This document shows positions 21,857-34,150 of a DNA stretch of 64,000 nt, in pieces; positions within the stretch are counted from its first letter, which is position 1, and the number at the start of each line of letters is the position of its first letter. The notes under the pieces were generated by a model. The model saw only the letters and a program-made list of their open reading frames with translations. It was not told the origin of the DNA and ran no database searches. The position numbers were made by a program, and so were the translations under genes. The stretch is taken from contig VDMD01000073.1 in NCBI GenBank assembly GCA_007026445.1, forward strand, positions 1-64,000. The letters are read 5' to 3'. Origin of the DNA: Schizophyllum amplum (taxonomy: Eukaryota; Basidiomycota; Agaricomycetes; Agaricales; Schizophyllaceae).

Positions 21857-22490
21857 CAGGTCTCGTATATGCCCTAGGGCCACTTACTAGTCCTCCTGTG
21901 GTCGGCTTGTGGGCAGCTTGAAGACTGATCAGAGGTGCCTCGCAAACTAATAGTAAGTCGACGGGCAGACCGTCCGTTGATGGCTAGCTGTGTAACCTCG
22001 TCGTAACCCGCCTTTGTTCAGGCGTAACCGACAGCGTAACCGGGGCATGGGTTACGACTACATACATACAGTGCCTGCAGGAGATCAATTACCTGCCTAA
22101 AACGGTAATTATTTCCCATCGCCCTCTCTCCCGCGCGCAGGCTGCCCGCCACCTCTCGTTTACCTTCAGAAATGATGCCGAATATACTACGGCATGTTTT
22201 CACACAGATGGTGAAAGAAGACCACGATTTTGCGAGTTTAGAAGTATATGATCTGATCCTTGGTCGAGCACCCCTCCGACTTGGTTGCGACCGGACAACA
22301 GCACTGCTGTCGTATTTCCCTCACTATATGCCATTGGAGATTCACATATACTACAATATGGCCTCTCCCCCTCGTACTTTGTATCCACCAGCCGACAACG
22401 GGGGTGAAGAGACAACATGCAGGCGCGCGAGCGGGCGATGGGAAAAACTTACTGTACTAGTAAGTGGCCCTAGGGCATATACGAGACCTG
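21857..22490. mobile_element. Element with perfect 34 bp terminal inverted repeats
   Basis: 21857-21890 and 22457-22490 are perfect inverted copies beginning CAGGTCTCGTATATGCC and containing the palindrome GCCCTAGGGC. The 634 bp interior has no gene. No clear target duplication flanks it (TTATCACG against CAGAATAG), so the transposon class is unknown. Confidence 0.7.
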
Positions 22491-22763
22491 CAGAATAGTT
22501 CACAAAATACTATGAGCACATTCTATCCAGCTGAAAGAGCCTGACAATAAGACAATCCACTTTTGTAATTATCATATCTGCCCTATTATCCCCTATGATA
22601 ATAGAGCTACGCCAGCGCTCTCGTCGTAGCGATGGCCTCTTACTAGAAGTCAACACTGGCGTCGAGATAACACGTTGCTGCTCAGAGAGGGGCGCCCCTC
22701 GTAACAACTGTCACGAGCGTGCTGCGTGCACGTTTTGACTACGACAAGCATCTCACCTTCCTA

Positions 22764-23175
22764 GGCAGTGGCACGGGTGCAACCCCGGGTGTCCCAGCAC
22801 CAACCCGCACCCCGACCCCACAAGGTCGAGACCCCGCGCAAGGGTGTGGGGTCTTTGCGGGGTCAGCGGGGTCAGCGGGTTAACCCCGGGTTTTTGTCAA
22901 AGCGGTTGCCTTTTTCGTGCACCCTGGCAAGGGTGCACGAAAAAGGAAGGTGCTCCGAGATCCCCATTGTATGTACAGACCTCGCATTCAGATGATAAAG
23001 ACTACTTTCTACAAATACTGTCCCAACCCTCCTTGAGCTCGGACTCATCGTTGGACCCCCTTCTGGCTCAAGGGGTTTGCCGGGGTGTGGGGTCACCACC
23101 TGGCTGACCCGCACCCTGACCCCACTGGGTTGGGGTGCGCAACCCTGTGGGGTTACCCTGACCCCTGCCATTGCC
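22764..23175. mobile_element. TA-flanked MITE, 412 bp, probably Tc1/mariner type
   Basis: The termini GGCAGTGGCACGGGT and the inverse of GGCAATGGCAGGGGT are flanked by TA on both sides (22762-22763 and 23176-23177). The subterminal parts are inverted, CACCCC/GGGGTG-rich sequences. An internal perfect hairpin CCTTTTTCGTGCACCC/GGGTGCACGAAAAAGG with a 6 nt loop sits at 22911-22948. There is no coding capacity. Confidence 0.8.
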
Positions 23176-26100
23176 TACACCTTCCTCGCCGGACACCAAT
23201 ACGATGTCATAATGGTCAGGTGCCGCTCACCAGGATGCAGCACGATGCGGGACCGAGGTTGAGGGCACGAAGTCGTAGGCATGGCTGTAGGGGCGAAATC
23301 GTGGCCACATGATAGCGGCAAGGTAAAGGCACCTCGACGGCGAGCGCGGACGTGAAAATGCCGCTCACGGGTGTCAATACATCACTTCACGACTTGTACG
23401 TCTGCCGAAGATCATCAGAGTCGCACAGCGGCTCTGAAATATAGAACACACCTTCCCGATGTGCGCAGCGGCGCTTCGCGCCGCCCGCCACGCTCCCAGA
23501 ACCACGTCAACCTCACAGAGGTGTCGCCCTTGCCTCTCCCAAACCATCACATCTGTCCGCCAGAGCCCCCGCCCCGATATTTTGCAATTTGACTTCATTT
23601 TGCTGTTTTTGGCCTTCGAAAGATCGCCGCTGTTCCATCCGCTTAGACAGGCAGATGGGGAAAATCGGGGCCAAGCCGCAGGCGGGAAAGGTTTTGAAGT
23701 TGGCGAGGGTGCGGGGCGCACCGCGAGGTCGTAAGACAGGAGGGGCACGAAGACAGGATGTGGTCGGACGTGTCGAGAGCAGGCGCCGGTACGTGCAGGG
23801 ACGATCAATGTACCTAGTGTCTGTTAAATAACTTGTGCATGCAAAACGAACATGTCACGCACCTTTTTTACTGTGCGCCACCATTGGCCGGGGCCGTATT
23901 GAGATATCCCCTGTAGCTGCAGGGGGTCGTATTCCGATATTGCCCAGCTGTACTGAGTCAGTAATTGCTGGGAAATATTGAGATACGACCCCGGGGTATT
24001 TGTAACCTCAGGCTCCTCGAATTATATACGTTGCTCTCCATTGTTAACGGTCAATTAATAGTATTTTGGGGTATTATACATACAAATGAGGCGTAAATCG
24101 TACGCGGCCCGCAGTGCCACCTCCCGCTCACCCCCCCGCGCTGTCGCCGCCATTGTTTCAGGTCCCCGGTATGGCCGCGTCGATGCCGCTGCCGCCGCCG
24201 CCGCCCTCACCGCCTACGCTTCCCTCCGCTTCCCCCCGCCGCCCGCCGCGCCGCGCGCCAGCGTGTCCCACCCCCACCCTCCTCCCCCGCTCCCTGCCGC
24301 CACTAGCGCTTCGAGCCTCCCTGGCTCCTGGCGCGTCGAACATGCACAGCGCCTTTGGCGCCTCCTGCGCGTCTATCGACGCAGCGCGCAGCGCCTCGCG
24401 TACGCGTGTTGCGCGACTGGCACGCTGTGACCAGCAATGTACGCTGCACGCCGCGAACGCGCCTCTGCGAGCGCTCCGAGCTCGCGCCCCCGCTGTAGAG
24501 CGACATCCAAAGCCCCGCATAACGCATTCGGCATGGCGAGACGTCGCGCAGTGGGGTCACGGATACGGTAGCAATGACAACGCGCCGCGCGCGCATCGCG
24601 TCTTGTGCTCGCTAGCTTCGATGCTGCTACAGAGTCAAGGTAAGGGGGAGAGAGGCAAGATGGGAGGCGGAGGCGAGGGAGCGCGAGGGGGAGGGGAGGA
24701 AAAGCGAGAGGAGGAGGCGAGGGGGGAAGCGAGGGGGGAAGCGAGGGGGGAGACGGGTGAACAGGGACAGGACGCGCGGGGAGGGCTGTGGGGTTTGCGA
24801 TAGTCAGCACTATGCTCAAGCGGCATTGAATGCACGCACTATCCGCCTAAATTGCCAGTCCTGGGCTTGAGTCCAAAGGCGCGGGCGGGGGGACGCATGC
24901 CAGCCGATCGTGCACATCTGTCGATGCCGTGCAGGGGGAGCGTATAGCGGGACAGTCGCGGGGTTTAGAGCCGTTGGAAGCTCGAAGGGGGTTGTTCATA
25001 TGGCACGGACGCCGCCGGGGGTCCAGAACGTAGAGACGAACATATTGTAATTTTTCGTTAACTATATCACGAGAGCTGCAAGCAAGGGGACGCACCTTTG
25101 AGCCCAGAGCGCAAACATTGGCTCCTGAGAATAAAATCTAGATGTGAAGGCTGCACGAAGGGCGACCATGGCGGTCGCCGGTAAGTGCAACGACGAGGGA
25201 GAAGGCAAGAGACGACGGTGACGTCACGTCACCGCCGCGTCTTGTGGCGCGCACTCGCTGCGAGGTCGACGGCGTTTAGCATCGTTTCTGCTCGTCATGA
25301 ACGCTCGGCAAAGCAACTGAATTGTCTGTATGTATGTATGTACCGATTTATGCATCGACTGTAATGTCCCTCGCCCTGCGACCTACTTGCCGAGGTACCG
25401 GGCTGTGCCCATTGTACCGCCTTTCAATCCTTTTTGTTCATTCTGTATTGTTTATGGACTTTCGGACATTCAAACTGCCTGTATCTTACACTAGTACCCT
25501 GTATCTATATACCCAAAATTTGACTGTTCTGCCCTGAGGTACACATAGACCTCGAGATGCCTCTCGACCCTTCGAGTTCAACTCGATCTGAGGATTGTCT
25601 GTGTAGACATTCCATGTCAATTCCGACACAAAATTGATGATCGAGCCAGGTCTGAAGCCTTGTATCCCAACATCCATACGTCGAATTACAAGTCCGAATA
25701 GTCCGCGGGGCTCTACTTGCCTGCTTCGACCCACGGATGTCGCCGAGCACGACGACGAGCGCTCATCGGAGGTCGGCCCGACTTTCCGAGCGCCAACGAC
25801 GACGCCAATTGAGCAGCAACTACTGCACGCGGGCCTCACGGGCACTAACGGTACACTTTATATACAAGAAACGTATACTTCTGTAGAGTTTTGAACCGCA
25901 ATAACCAGAACATGGGCCGGAATATAGCACGAGGTTTAGCACCTAGCAGGAGCGCTCTGAGGTCACGGAACCAGCACACGCACACCGTAAAGCTCAGCAA
26001 ATGAGCCTGCATCTTTCTCAATCATCATCTACAGCCTTTATCTCGCCCTTTGTACTTACTTGAGCAGCATTCATCCAATCAGGCCTGATGTCAATCGAGT

Positions 26101-27642
26101 TTTTCACACCGTCAGTTCTTGTTGAATTCAATTAATACAATACGCAAAGATACGCTATATGGTATAGTATAGATACATCATAACAGCGCCGCCGTTGGCG
26201 GTCGCATGCGACAGCGGCGCAGCGCACGCTACGGACGAAGTCGAACATTGATCGCGTGATATCACGTGATCACATTAATCCGCTGCGCACGCGCCCTCCT
26301 GCGAAGTCGTCGCGTCGCACACGGCGCGGACGCGTCTGTCTCAGGGTATGGTGGGGGAGGATGGTCGTTGGGAGGGTATGGAGGCGGTATGCAAGGTCAA
26401 GGAAATGGGATGTGGTTGTGCCGCGGGTGCGATCGCCCGCGTCGGCGGTGAAGTTTTGGTCGACTTGTTTTAGTAAAGGGCTGTTGGCATGGATGTCGAA
26501 CGCGTGGGTGTTCAGCGTGGCGTTGAGGTCAAGACTGCGATGCGAGAGTCCATCCGGCGGCGATGGGCGACGGTGGATTCGACGCGGGCAGTGGTGATGA
26601 CGGCGCGGGTCAAAGGGCGGTGATCGGCAGTACACCGGAACGCGAGGGCCAGCTCAGCAACGCGCAGCTGAGGGATGACGAGGCGACGAGGGGGGGGGGG
26701 GGGAAGGGCGGGCGGGCAACGAGGACGGGGAAGGGGGCAGGGGAAGCAGCGGCGGTGGCGGCGGCGGGGCGGCGGTACCAGCCCCGACGAGCGCGTGGCT
26801 GCGCGCACGTGTCGCGACGGGCAGGCAAATCGCCGACGCGGGTGGCGCACGATCAGCGCTCAGCAACCAACAATTTAACCCAGGTATATGTAGGTAAGAA
26901 TTCAGATCAATATATGCCTGTATTACTAAAAAGGCGAAGGGCTGTAATGAGATATTGCCCAGCAGTACAGTCCCTGTACTGCTGGGCGATATTGGAATAC
27001 GACCCCCTGCCAGGACTGGGTCGTATCTACTTATTGGTAGGGACGGTCCTCTGTGCGCAGCGCCGCTTCGCGCTGCCAGCCGTTCTCCTGAATCCTCCCC
27101 GAACTCATCGAAGCTGCCCCGCTTCCGCCAGCCCCCCGCATCCGTCTGCTAGAAGCGTCGCGCGAGTGCTTGAAAAAAAGACCACATTTTGCGTTGATTT
27201 CGCCTTGAAACATCAAAGCTCCTTCCCCATGTGGCGGCAAATGGAGATATTGGGATAGGCGGACGACAATCTAAACTCGGGGAGGGCGCGGGGTGAGTCG
27301 GGTGCCGAGGGAAATGGGTGACCACATTCGAGCTTGATTGTGAGGGTGAGCGTGCTAGAAGCAAGTCAGGGAAGATGTGATGCGGGGGACGATATGCTCA
27401 CCTGGTTTGACGACGTCGATGACAGAAACGGACAACGGACGGGGACGCACTCGGACCGCCCGCGGGACTGCCTGAGCGGGAATCTCCAAGCTGTGTTTCG
27501 TTCTGGGTGACTGTCATGTCGGCTCCCGTATTGTTCCCGCCGCCTTTACCTTGCTCGCCGGGCCGCCAGCAGCACCGCGAATGCCCGGTGCGATGAGTAC
27601 TCGAGCGGCATTTTTGACGACACGGCGGGCAAGGCAGGGACA

Positions 27643-30114
27643 CATCAGGAAAATCCCGTATTGTTTGGTAACCCAAATGGACCACGGTTCACCTATATAT
27701 ACCAGAATTAACCAGATTAAACCAGTCTGTGGTCAGGATGGAGATTGAACATATGTGGGGTCTGGTCCTACAAGCGTTTACCACTTCGAACCAGAATAAA
27801 CCACCTCTAACCAGCGTTGACATCACACAAACCATTGCTCAAGGAAGTCATAGTTCACTCAATATGGACAAGTGCAAGCAATAGGATATATTGTGACTAT
27901 CTGATACAACAAGCATACTACGTAGACTACAACAACTGATACTATAGATCACTGGATGCCATGATCAGCATGGGCAATAGGTTCTATGGAAATAGGCGCA
28001 CCAAATGCGAAGAAGCCGTGAGGCGACGACGAACAGATCCACCTCGCGCCACCTTCGCAAACTACTCCGGGTGGCCAGCGTCGGGCGATACAAAAGCATC
28101 AGCAGGCATCCATGCAGGATACGCAGGATGACGCCTCTTGTTGACACACCAGCAGGATATGTCAGTCTCGTATGTCACCGCAGATGCGGAAGACAACGCA
28201 CTCGTGGACACGCTCGGCAAAAGCATCCGACATCTTCATGAGGTTGCGGGAGAGCCGTACACCTGCGTGCCGATGAACTGGTGCATGCACCTGCGGCATG
28301 TACGGTGGTCCGCGCCATAGGGGAAGAGATAGGACGTTCACGACCAGGCAAACGCGCGACAGGGCCACTGAGGAGCGCTGCAGCGTGAGCATTGACGAGC
28401 TCGAGACCGCTCTGGCGATACCGTGGAGGCGCCAGTTCGCACGAGGGCGATGGGTGTCATGGCAGTGTGACGGGCGCGCCGAACCCGATTGCACCCGAAG
28501 ACGCGCGTGACCAAGGGCGTCGCGCAGGGAGACGGCAGAGGGCCCTAGAGTAAACGACGCCTGTGGCTGAGGATGCCAGGTAGCCGACCGCTCACCGCGC
28601 AGTGCTGCCACAGGCCGTCCCGTGGCGGTCCAGATGGATAGCGCTACCTTCTTGAGGAGGTCCAGGATGATCTGGGGCGAGTTGTTAGACTAGTATCTAG
28701 GTAGGACAGTGCAGAACACGCACCATACTTCAAGTTCATGTCTTCCAATCCTGCTGGAAAGGTGCAGCGGTAGAGCGCCTACTGTGGCTAGCCGCCGCTC
28801 GCAACAGCGCCGAGTGTTACTTGATGGCTGCGCGCGAGACAAGGCAGGCCTGCGGAGGGCGCCGTAAGCCGCCCGAGTGCCCACGAGCGCGGCGGGCCCG
28901 GGGTCAGAGCAGGGTCAGAGGCAGCGGCGCCGATTAACGGTGGTGGAGGGAAACGAAGAGCAACGTCACTCGTCCGTTCGATTTGTGAGCCGCCTGCTTA
29001 TGTCAGCTGATGCCCCTATCCGGATTCCTCCGATCCGAAGCTCCGCGGTTATGTTCTGTACGGGCCGAGACTGTACCGCAACCATCGTTGTCGTTGCCCG
29101 GTCATCGATTTATCGCTGAGCGGCACCTACAACGACGTATTCCTCGCGCATGTCGCGGTCGCTCAAGATGCACAATAGCCCGATCCTGCCCTCTCTCTTC
29201 CCGTCGCCTGCCCCCCCCCCCCTTCGCTGCCTTCCTCTCCCTGTCGCCCTCGTCTCCCCGCCTCGCCCTTTACGGCCTCTTACCTTCCTCGCCTCGCCTC
29301 CTCTCGTCTCCCTCCCGCCGCCATGATATCATTCTTCCTTTCCCTCAATTTTCCGCCTCGTCGCACCGCCCTCGACTCCTTGCTCGCCCCCGGTGTAGGT
29401 GTGCGAGCGCCCCGTTGTCCCGCCTCCTCCTCTGCGCCGTAATCCTTCCCCTCATCGCCTCCTCCCCCTTGCCCTCATTTCTTTGTCCTCTCAACTTCGT
29501 CTCCTCGCCTTCACAGGCCCTTCTCCACCCTCGCTCGCTCGAACCGACCCTCCTCCTTCCGCCCGCCGTTTCCAGCCCCCCATCGTCATCCCCCCTCCTG
29601 CTTGCCCATCTACCACACCCCCCACTTCGCCCATCCATTACGGTCCCTCCTCACTCTTTGCCCCTCCCCTCCCCCTTCGTCCCTCCTCGTTGCCTCGTTG
29701 CCCCCCCCCCCCTCCTTCACCCATCTGTAGCGGACACGCTCGCCGAGCTCTATAGGGGAGGTGAATCAAAGTAATTACTCGTTTCTATGTAATAAGACAT
29801 TTCTTATCAGTAGAATACAACTGGATCTCGTCCGTGAGTCCCGAAAATCACGCGCGTGCGCTCTACTGTAGTACTGCAAGCTGCCACAGGGCAAAGCTGC
29901 AGCCTACTACGCGTTATGACGTGCCTGAAGGTATACTCGATGTTGAGTAGTGTATGGAGATGGTAGATACCGGTCAACACAGATTGGGTGCATAGCCTTT
30001 AACCAGAATTAACCAACGTTAACCATTGTTCTACCAAGATGAACCAGCCCCAACCACGAACAACCTCGCCTGTGGTAAGACCTGGTCTGTGTACAATTTG
30101 GCTTTTTCCTGATG
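27643..30114. mobile_element. 2.47 kb transposon-like element, copy 1
   Basis: This element is virtually identical to 50193-52665. The ends are inverted: CATCAGGAAAA at the 5' end and its complement at the 3' end. Just inside both ends lie clusters of AACCAG/TTAACCA motifs in direct orientation (27699-27725 and 29999-30050), as expected for transposase-binding arrays. I see no transposase domain; the longest frame (29010-29774) is a C-rich Pro/Ser/Leu translation. No target duplication was found. A Helitron reading (A|TC...CTGA|T) is possible but the terminal inverted repeat argues against it. It is probably non-autonomous. Confidence 0.85.
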
Positions 30115-30136
30115 CATCAGGAGCGACGAGTGCGCA

Positions 30137-30735
30137 ATGAGAAGTTCACCGTGGGAGTCGCGTGTCGACGATGTCGACATCCTCGAGCACTTACGTTGTG
30201 CCATGTAAGGGAAGCACAGGAAGCAGGAAGCACCTAGAATAGCGGGGATGTATGTGTATGGACGACACAAATGGCGACCTTGAACTTGATGCGCCGAGCG
30301 GTCGAACGAGGTTCACGGTTGACATAAGTAAATCGTGGACATCCATTATGCTGCCTTGAGCAGCTCGAGCCTGTGTCGCCCAAAGCGAAGGTCGAAAAAT
30401 TAAATATGAACAGGAAGAGGAAGGATTGAGGATCACGCGCGGTGCGGTACTCGGACCGACTGGCCGATCGTTCTCCTCCCGCGGCGCCATGTTCGTTTTC
30501 CGGCCACTGCCTCTGTCCCTCTCCCCGTCAACTCCACCCAGCATCTTCGTCGCACTCCGCAACACCCGTGCTGAATAACTGGAGGCGTGTCCTGAGATAG
30601 ATGGACCGTAACACTCGACGACATGTTGCGTGACGCGCAACGGCGGAGACCATCTTTCGGGCGGCGCCATGGACGGGTCGTCCATGTCAGAGGTGAGTCG
30701 TTTACGGAATTGCACTACGCTTATAAGCTCCAATA
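30137..30735 (+). pseudogene. Gene-like unit H2, inverted copy of H1
   Basis: Plus-strand counterpart of H1. It starts MRSSPWESRVDDVDILEHLR and then meets a stop. Further on, GATCACGCGCGGTGCGGTACTC and the GCGCAACGG segment match H1, but the ENWKRF region carries a TAA. It is read as a broken copy in the right arm. Confidence 0.45.
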
Positions 30736-31954
30736 AGCGAAATCAGCAGCGTCCTTTATCTTTCAAAAAAGTCGTGGACTTCCATCTGTGAATTTTGTCT
30801 TCCTTCGCCAGTCGCTAAGCTGACGGGTGACACCCAATTTATCAACCGACATGTGCTCATTTAGCGTCCAGATAGTAGATCCAGCCGGCCGAAAGGTCAT
30901 TTTTTGCCCTCGAACCTGCGCGTCTCGTGAACAAGGGGCATTCTGTTATGTGGCATCATCTTGGTATGTCCGTAGCGCGTTCGTTTCTTCCCCGAAATGA
31001 CATTCTAGATCACTAATCCTAGTATACTTATCCTTCTGTCGACACTCCAGGCCGCAAAATACAAGTGCCTTCCTTCCTCACCACGATATGCCACAGCCCC
31101 TCCCTCATCCCTTCGCTTCACCCCAATCTTCCAGCTGACGGCACCGCGTTTGCAGCGTCGTACTCCGAGGTCCCTCCAAGCATGTCTAATATCTATGATG
31201 ACGCCACGCCGCGTCTGCCGCGCGAACTAGCAGTAGCGCCGTCCCCCAACGAGGGCAGTCAGGCCATACGCATCTTCCATCGGATTCCAGTGCGTTTCCG
31301 CGCTCGATTACCGGGTTTCGGACGCTGACATATCCCAACAGTATTATGGGAACGTGATGCGAAGCGATAACGGTGACGCTGCGCCTGCCGTCACTGTGCA
31401 CCATTCGTGCTAACTCAACGGGTGCGCTTTGCGCGCATTCACCCCGAAAACCCAGGAGTATGTGTGTCCAACGACAATTTTGTTTCGTGGCTAATTTACC
31501 GGTAGCGACACGCTCGTACTTCGTAGAGACGGACGGCGCTCGCCAGCGGCGCGCGGCCTTTTGCGAACACAAGGACTTGCAAATGGAGCCAGGACTTGGA
31601 ACAAGTTCAACGACGACCTCGAACTCCCTCCCGCCTTGTCGCGAGCTCGCCGCCTTCGTCACGCGCTACATGGTAGTCAACGCACGTTGCAAGACGTCTC
31701 TCGCTCTATCTGCTGGACGCTGTGGACGACAATGAGTAGCCTCAACGCGCCCACCCGAATGCCCAGAACTTCCATCCTTCCGTGTGCGACTCCCGGTATG
31801 ACTACCCATGGCCGAAGCGGTAAGTCACTCTTGAACTTTGTTGCGACAGGGCTGACGCGGAGCCGGCGATGCGTAGCGAGCGTGTTCGCTACGCATTGCC
31901 GAAACATCCACTTCCCAGTGCCCAGATTTCGGCTCCAGACTTTCCGGTGACGTA

Positions 31955-32703
31955 TTGGTGGGCGCATGCTGCCACTTCGATGCATGCGCCACTCCCTGCT
32001 CCCCCTCCACCACAGCCACCACCTGTTGTTCCGCCCCCGACGCCAGCAACGGCGACCCCCGCTATGACGCCCTCCACGCCAGAACCGAGGGCCTCGAATC
32101 CGCCCGCGTCCAGGCCGACATGAATACTGAGCACGTTAAGGCGGTCGTCGCGCGCTTGCCGCCACGCTCGAGGATCACATCACCTGCTGCCGCGCGCCTA
32201 CCGCTACGCCGGACATACGTGCGGATGAGCAGTGTCGACGCGTGCGCGAGTTTGAGGAGCTCGATACCGTGGTGCGCCAGTACGATCACAGGGTCCGCAA
32301 GCTGGGCCACGAGCTGCGACTTGCGCGGGGCGAGTTCGCGCCCGCGCTGGAGGAGGTAGGGGTCGCGCCCGGCGCTTGCGTCATAGGCAACGCAGCGGCG
32401 ACGCAGTACGGCGCAGCACGACGAGGGCGCGGCGAAGGGGAGTGAGGGACCGGCAACGAATTTAGGAATGAGGGGACCGGCGAGCCGAACTGGAGAACCG
32501 CCGCGGCGACGAGCATAGGAGTAACGGCAACAAGGAGGGGGCGGCGCAACAGGTACGTCTAAAAGTCACTGATTGTCTTTGCATTGCTGACACCCACACT
32601 CAATTTCAGACGCACCAGTATCGCAATCATCTCACCATCACTATACCCGACCGACCGCTTCAGAGGCTGCACGCCGACCGGTTTATGGACTGCACGCCGC
32701 CGG
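31955..32703 (+). pseudogene. Coiled-coil gene fragment, frameshifted
   Basis: One frame gives DALHARTEGLESARVQADMN, then about 32,150 the coherent frame moves by one base to TLEDHITCCRAPTATPDIR and EELDTVVRQYDHRVRKLGHE, a heptad-like, charged coiled-coil pattern. It ends near a GAG|GTAGGG donor at 32355. A further consensus intron (about 32551-32609, GTACGT...TTTCAG) leads to an exon ending FMDCTPPA-stop at 32703. A one-base loss in the CGCGCG run near 32150 explains the break. The family is not recognised. Confidence 0.4.
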
Positions 32704-32726
32704 CCTGAACTTGTCTATCCGTGATG

Positions 32727-33260
32727 CCGACCTCAAAATTATCCGCGACGCCGGCAGTCTTTGTCCGCAGGCGCGCTGACCTCGTCCACACGCCCGTCGA
32801 CCTCCTTGTCCACACGAGCGCTGAGCTCGTCATCCACACAAGCACCGACCTCGTCTATATTCCACCGAGCTCATCGTCCATACGAGCGCCGTCTTACTTG
32901 TTCTCCCGCACGCCGACCTCGTCAGCGGGCGGCCCTCGTCGCTCACACAACTGCCGACCTCATCGTCCACAAGAGCCCAACATCGTTCACACCTATGATG
33001 CCGACCCTGTCGTCCACCCCCGCAACGACTTTGTCGAGACGCGCGTGCCGACCTCCTCGTGCACACGCGCACCGAGCTCGTCATCTACACGAGCGCTGAG
33101 CTCGTCGTTTACACACGCCGAGCTCGTTCACTCAATTGCCGATCTCGTCCTACCGCATGCCCACGTCGTCGACAGGCGCGCCGATCTCGTCTATCCGCGA
33201 CGCCAACCTCGTCCACATGCGCGCCGACGAGCTCCTCTTCCATACGAGCGAAGAAGGTTT
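32727..33260 (+). repeat. Imperfect tandem repeat encoding DLVxHT-type octads
   Basis: Units of about 24 bp (GAGCTCGTCATCCACACGAGC and relatives) repeat some 18-20 times. One frame reads ADLVHTPVDLLVHTSAELVI, an eight-residue period. Frames drift along the tract. The origin is unknown; it may be an expanded coding repeat that has decayed. Confidence 0.6.
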
Positions 33261-34150
33261 GCGGCGCGAGCGGGAGGGTAGCCGTCGAGCGGGGTATATA
33301 ATGTCAGTGGAGTTTCTTCATTCTACTGACCTGTCCTTATCTTTTGCTAGTAGTCTGTCTTTTTATTCATATCCTATTGGTCTCTTACCTTCGTCTTTGC
33401 CCCCGCTGCCGTCGACGCTGATCCACGACGATTTCATTTTGGTATTTTTTTTTGATCTCCCTTTTGTTTCGTTAGTCTTTTGACCACTTCGTTCCAGGCT
33501 CCTTCTTCCTTTCTAAATTAGTCCTTACATTCGATTTTACTCCATACACCAACTCCGAAAACAACCACTGGCTCCCCTCCCTTGTCACTCCTAAATGAAG
33601 CAGCTCGTCAACGCGGCATGTTGTTCGTCGTTCGGTAGGTCCGTCTATTCATTCTATCTGGGACTTGTCTATCGGTCTGTTGTGCTCCCAGGTGATCACG
33701 TTGATACAGAGTCGCCCATGATCATTGCACACAGCTCGTTTCGGTAAGTTTTAGTATTGACTTGTGACACAAATATTGACCGATCATTGCAGCTTCTCCC
33801 ATCACCATATCCTTGCCTCTACGGCGAGCGTTGAGCTCGACAGTCTGCACGCCGACCATCAAGTTTCAACGTTGTGGACAACTGCCACCGCCGACTACCC
33901 GTGTCTCCGACGCGCCGTGACGCTCTCGATGGTGTTCGCGGCGAGTACGACCAACAACACCGCGCACTTGACGGCGGCTCCTTCAGACGCGCTTGACGTC
34001 CACGGGGAACGTCGACGACTCCGCGCGTCGCTCTCAAAGGTACGTACCTCTCGCTCCCTACCCTCACGCTCAACTACAAAGTCGCCGTAATCTTTGCCTT
34101 CGCGATGTTCTTTTTCGTATAGCCGCTGACTGTTCTCACAGCTCGTCACG

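Larger units (their letters stand above)
23860..30750. repeat. Right arm of large inverted repeat, split by a 2.47 kb element
   Basis: Inverted partner of 15700-19690. The arm is interrupted at 27643-30114; on either side the match to the left arm resumes (27.48-27.64 with 16.24-16.35; 30.14 onward with H1). A 12 nt poly-G lies at 26692-26703. Apart from H2 no gene was recognised. The long open frame at 24114-24803 is GC- and repeat-driven. Confidence 0.7.
31060..34150 (+). pseudogene. Gene-like family G, copy 2, with about 1.9 kb inserted
   Basis: The plus-strand homologue of 15400-13600. The 5' part contains NLPADGTAFAASYSEVPPS and an intron at about 31291-31342 (GTGCGT, GACGCTGAC, CAACAG). 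The exon with VETDGARQRRAAFCEHKD lies near 31525-31590. Homology to copy 1 resumes at about 33530 (CCACTGGCTCCCCTCCC, AAGCAGCTCGTCAACGCGGC) and runs to 34150. The intervening 31.6-33.5 kb holds the coiled-coil and tandem-repeat sequence listed next. A TATATAATG lies at 33293. Confidence 0.45.

Noticed and set aside
24114..24819. Overlapping 149-229 codon frames on both strands
   Set aside because: GC-rich, repeat-driven, and not conserved in the inverted left arm at 19.1-19.4 kb.
29010..29774. 254-codon open frame inside the 2.47 kb element
   Set aside because: It is a C/T-rich tract translated as Pro/Ser/Leu; a one-base poly-C length change between the two copies alters its end, and no domain is seen.
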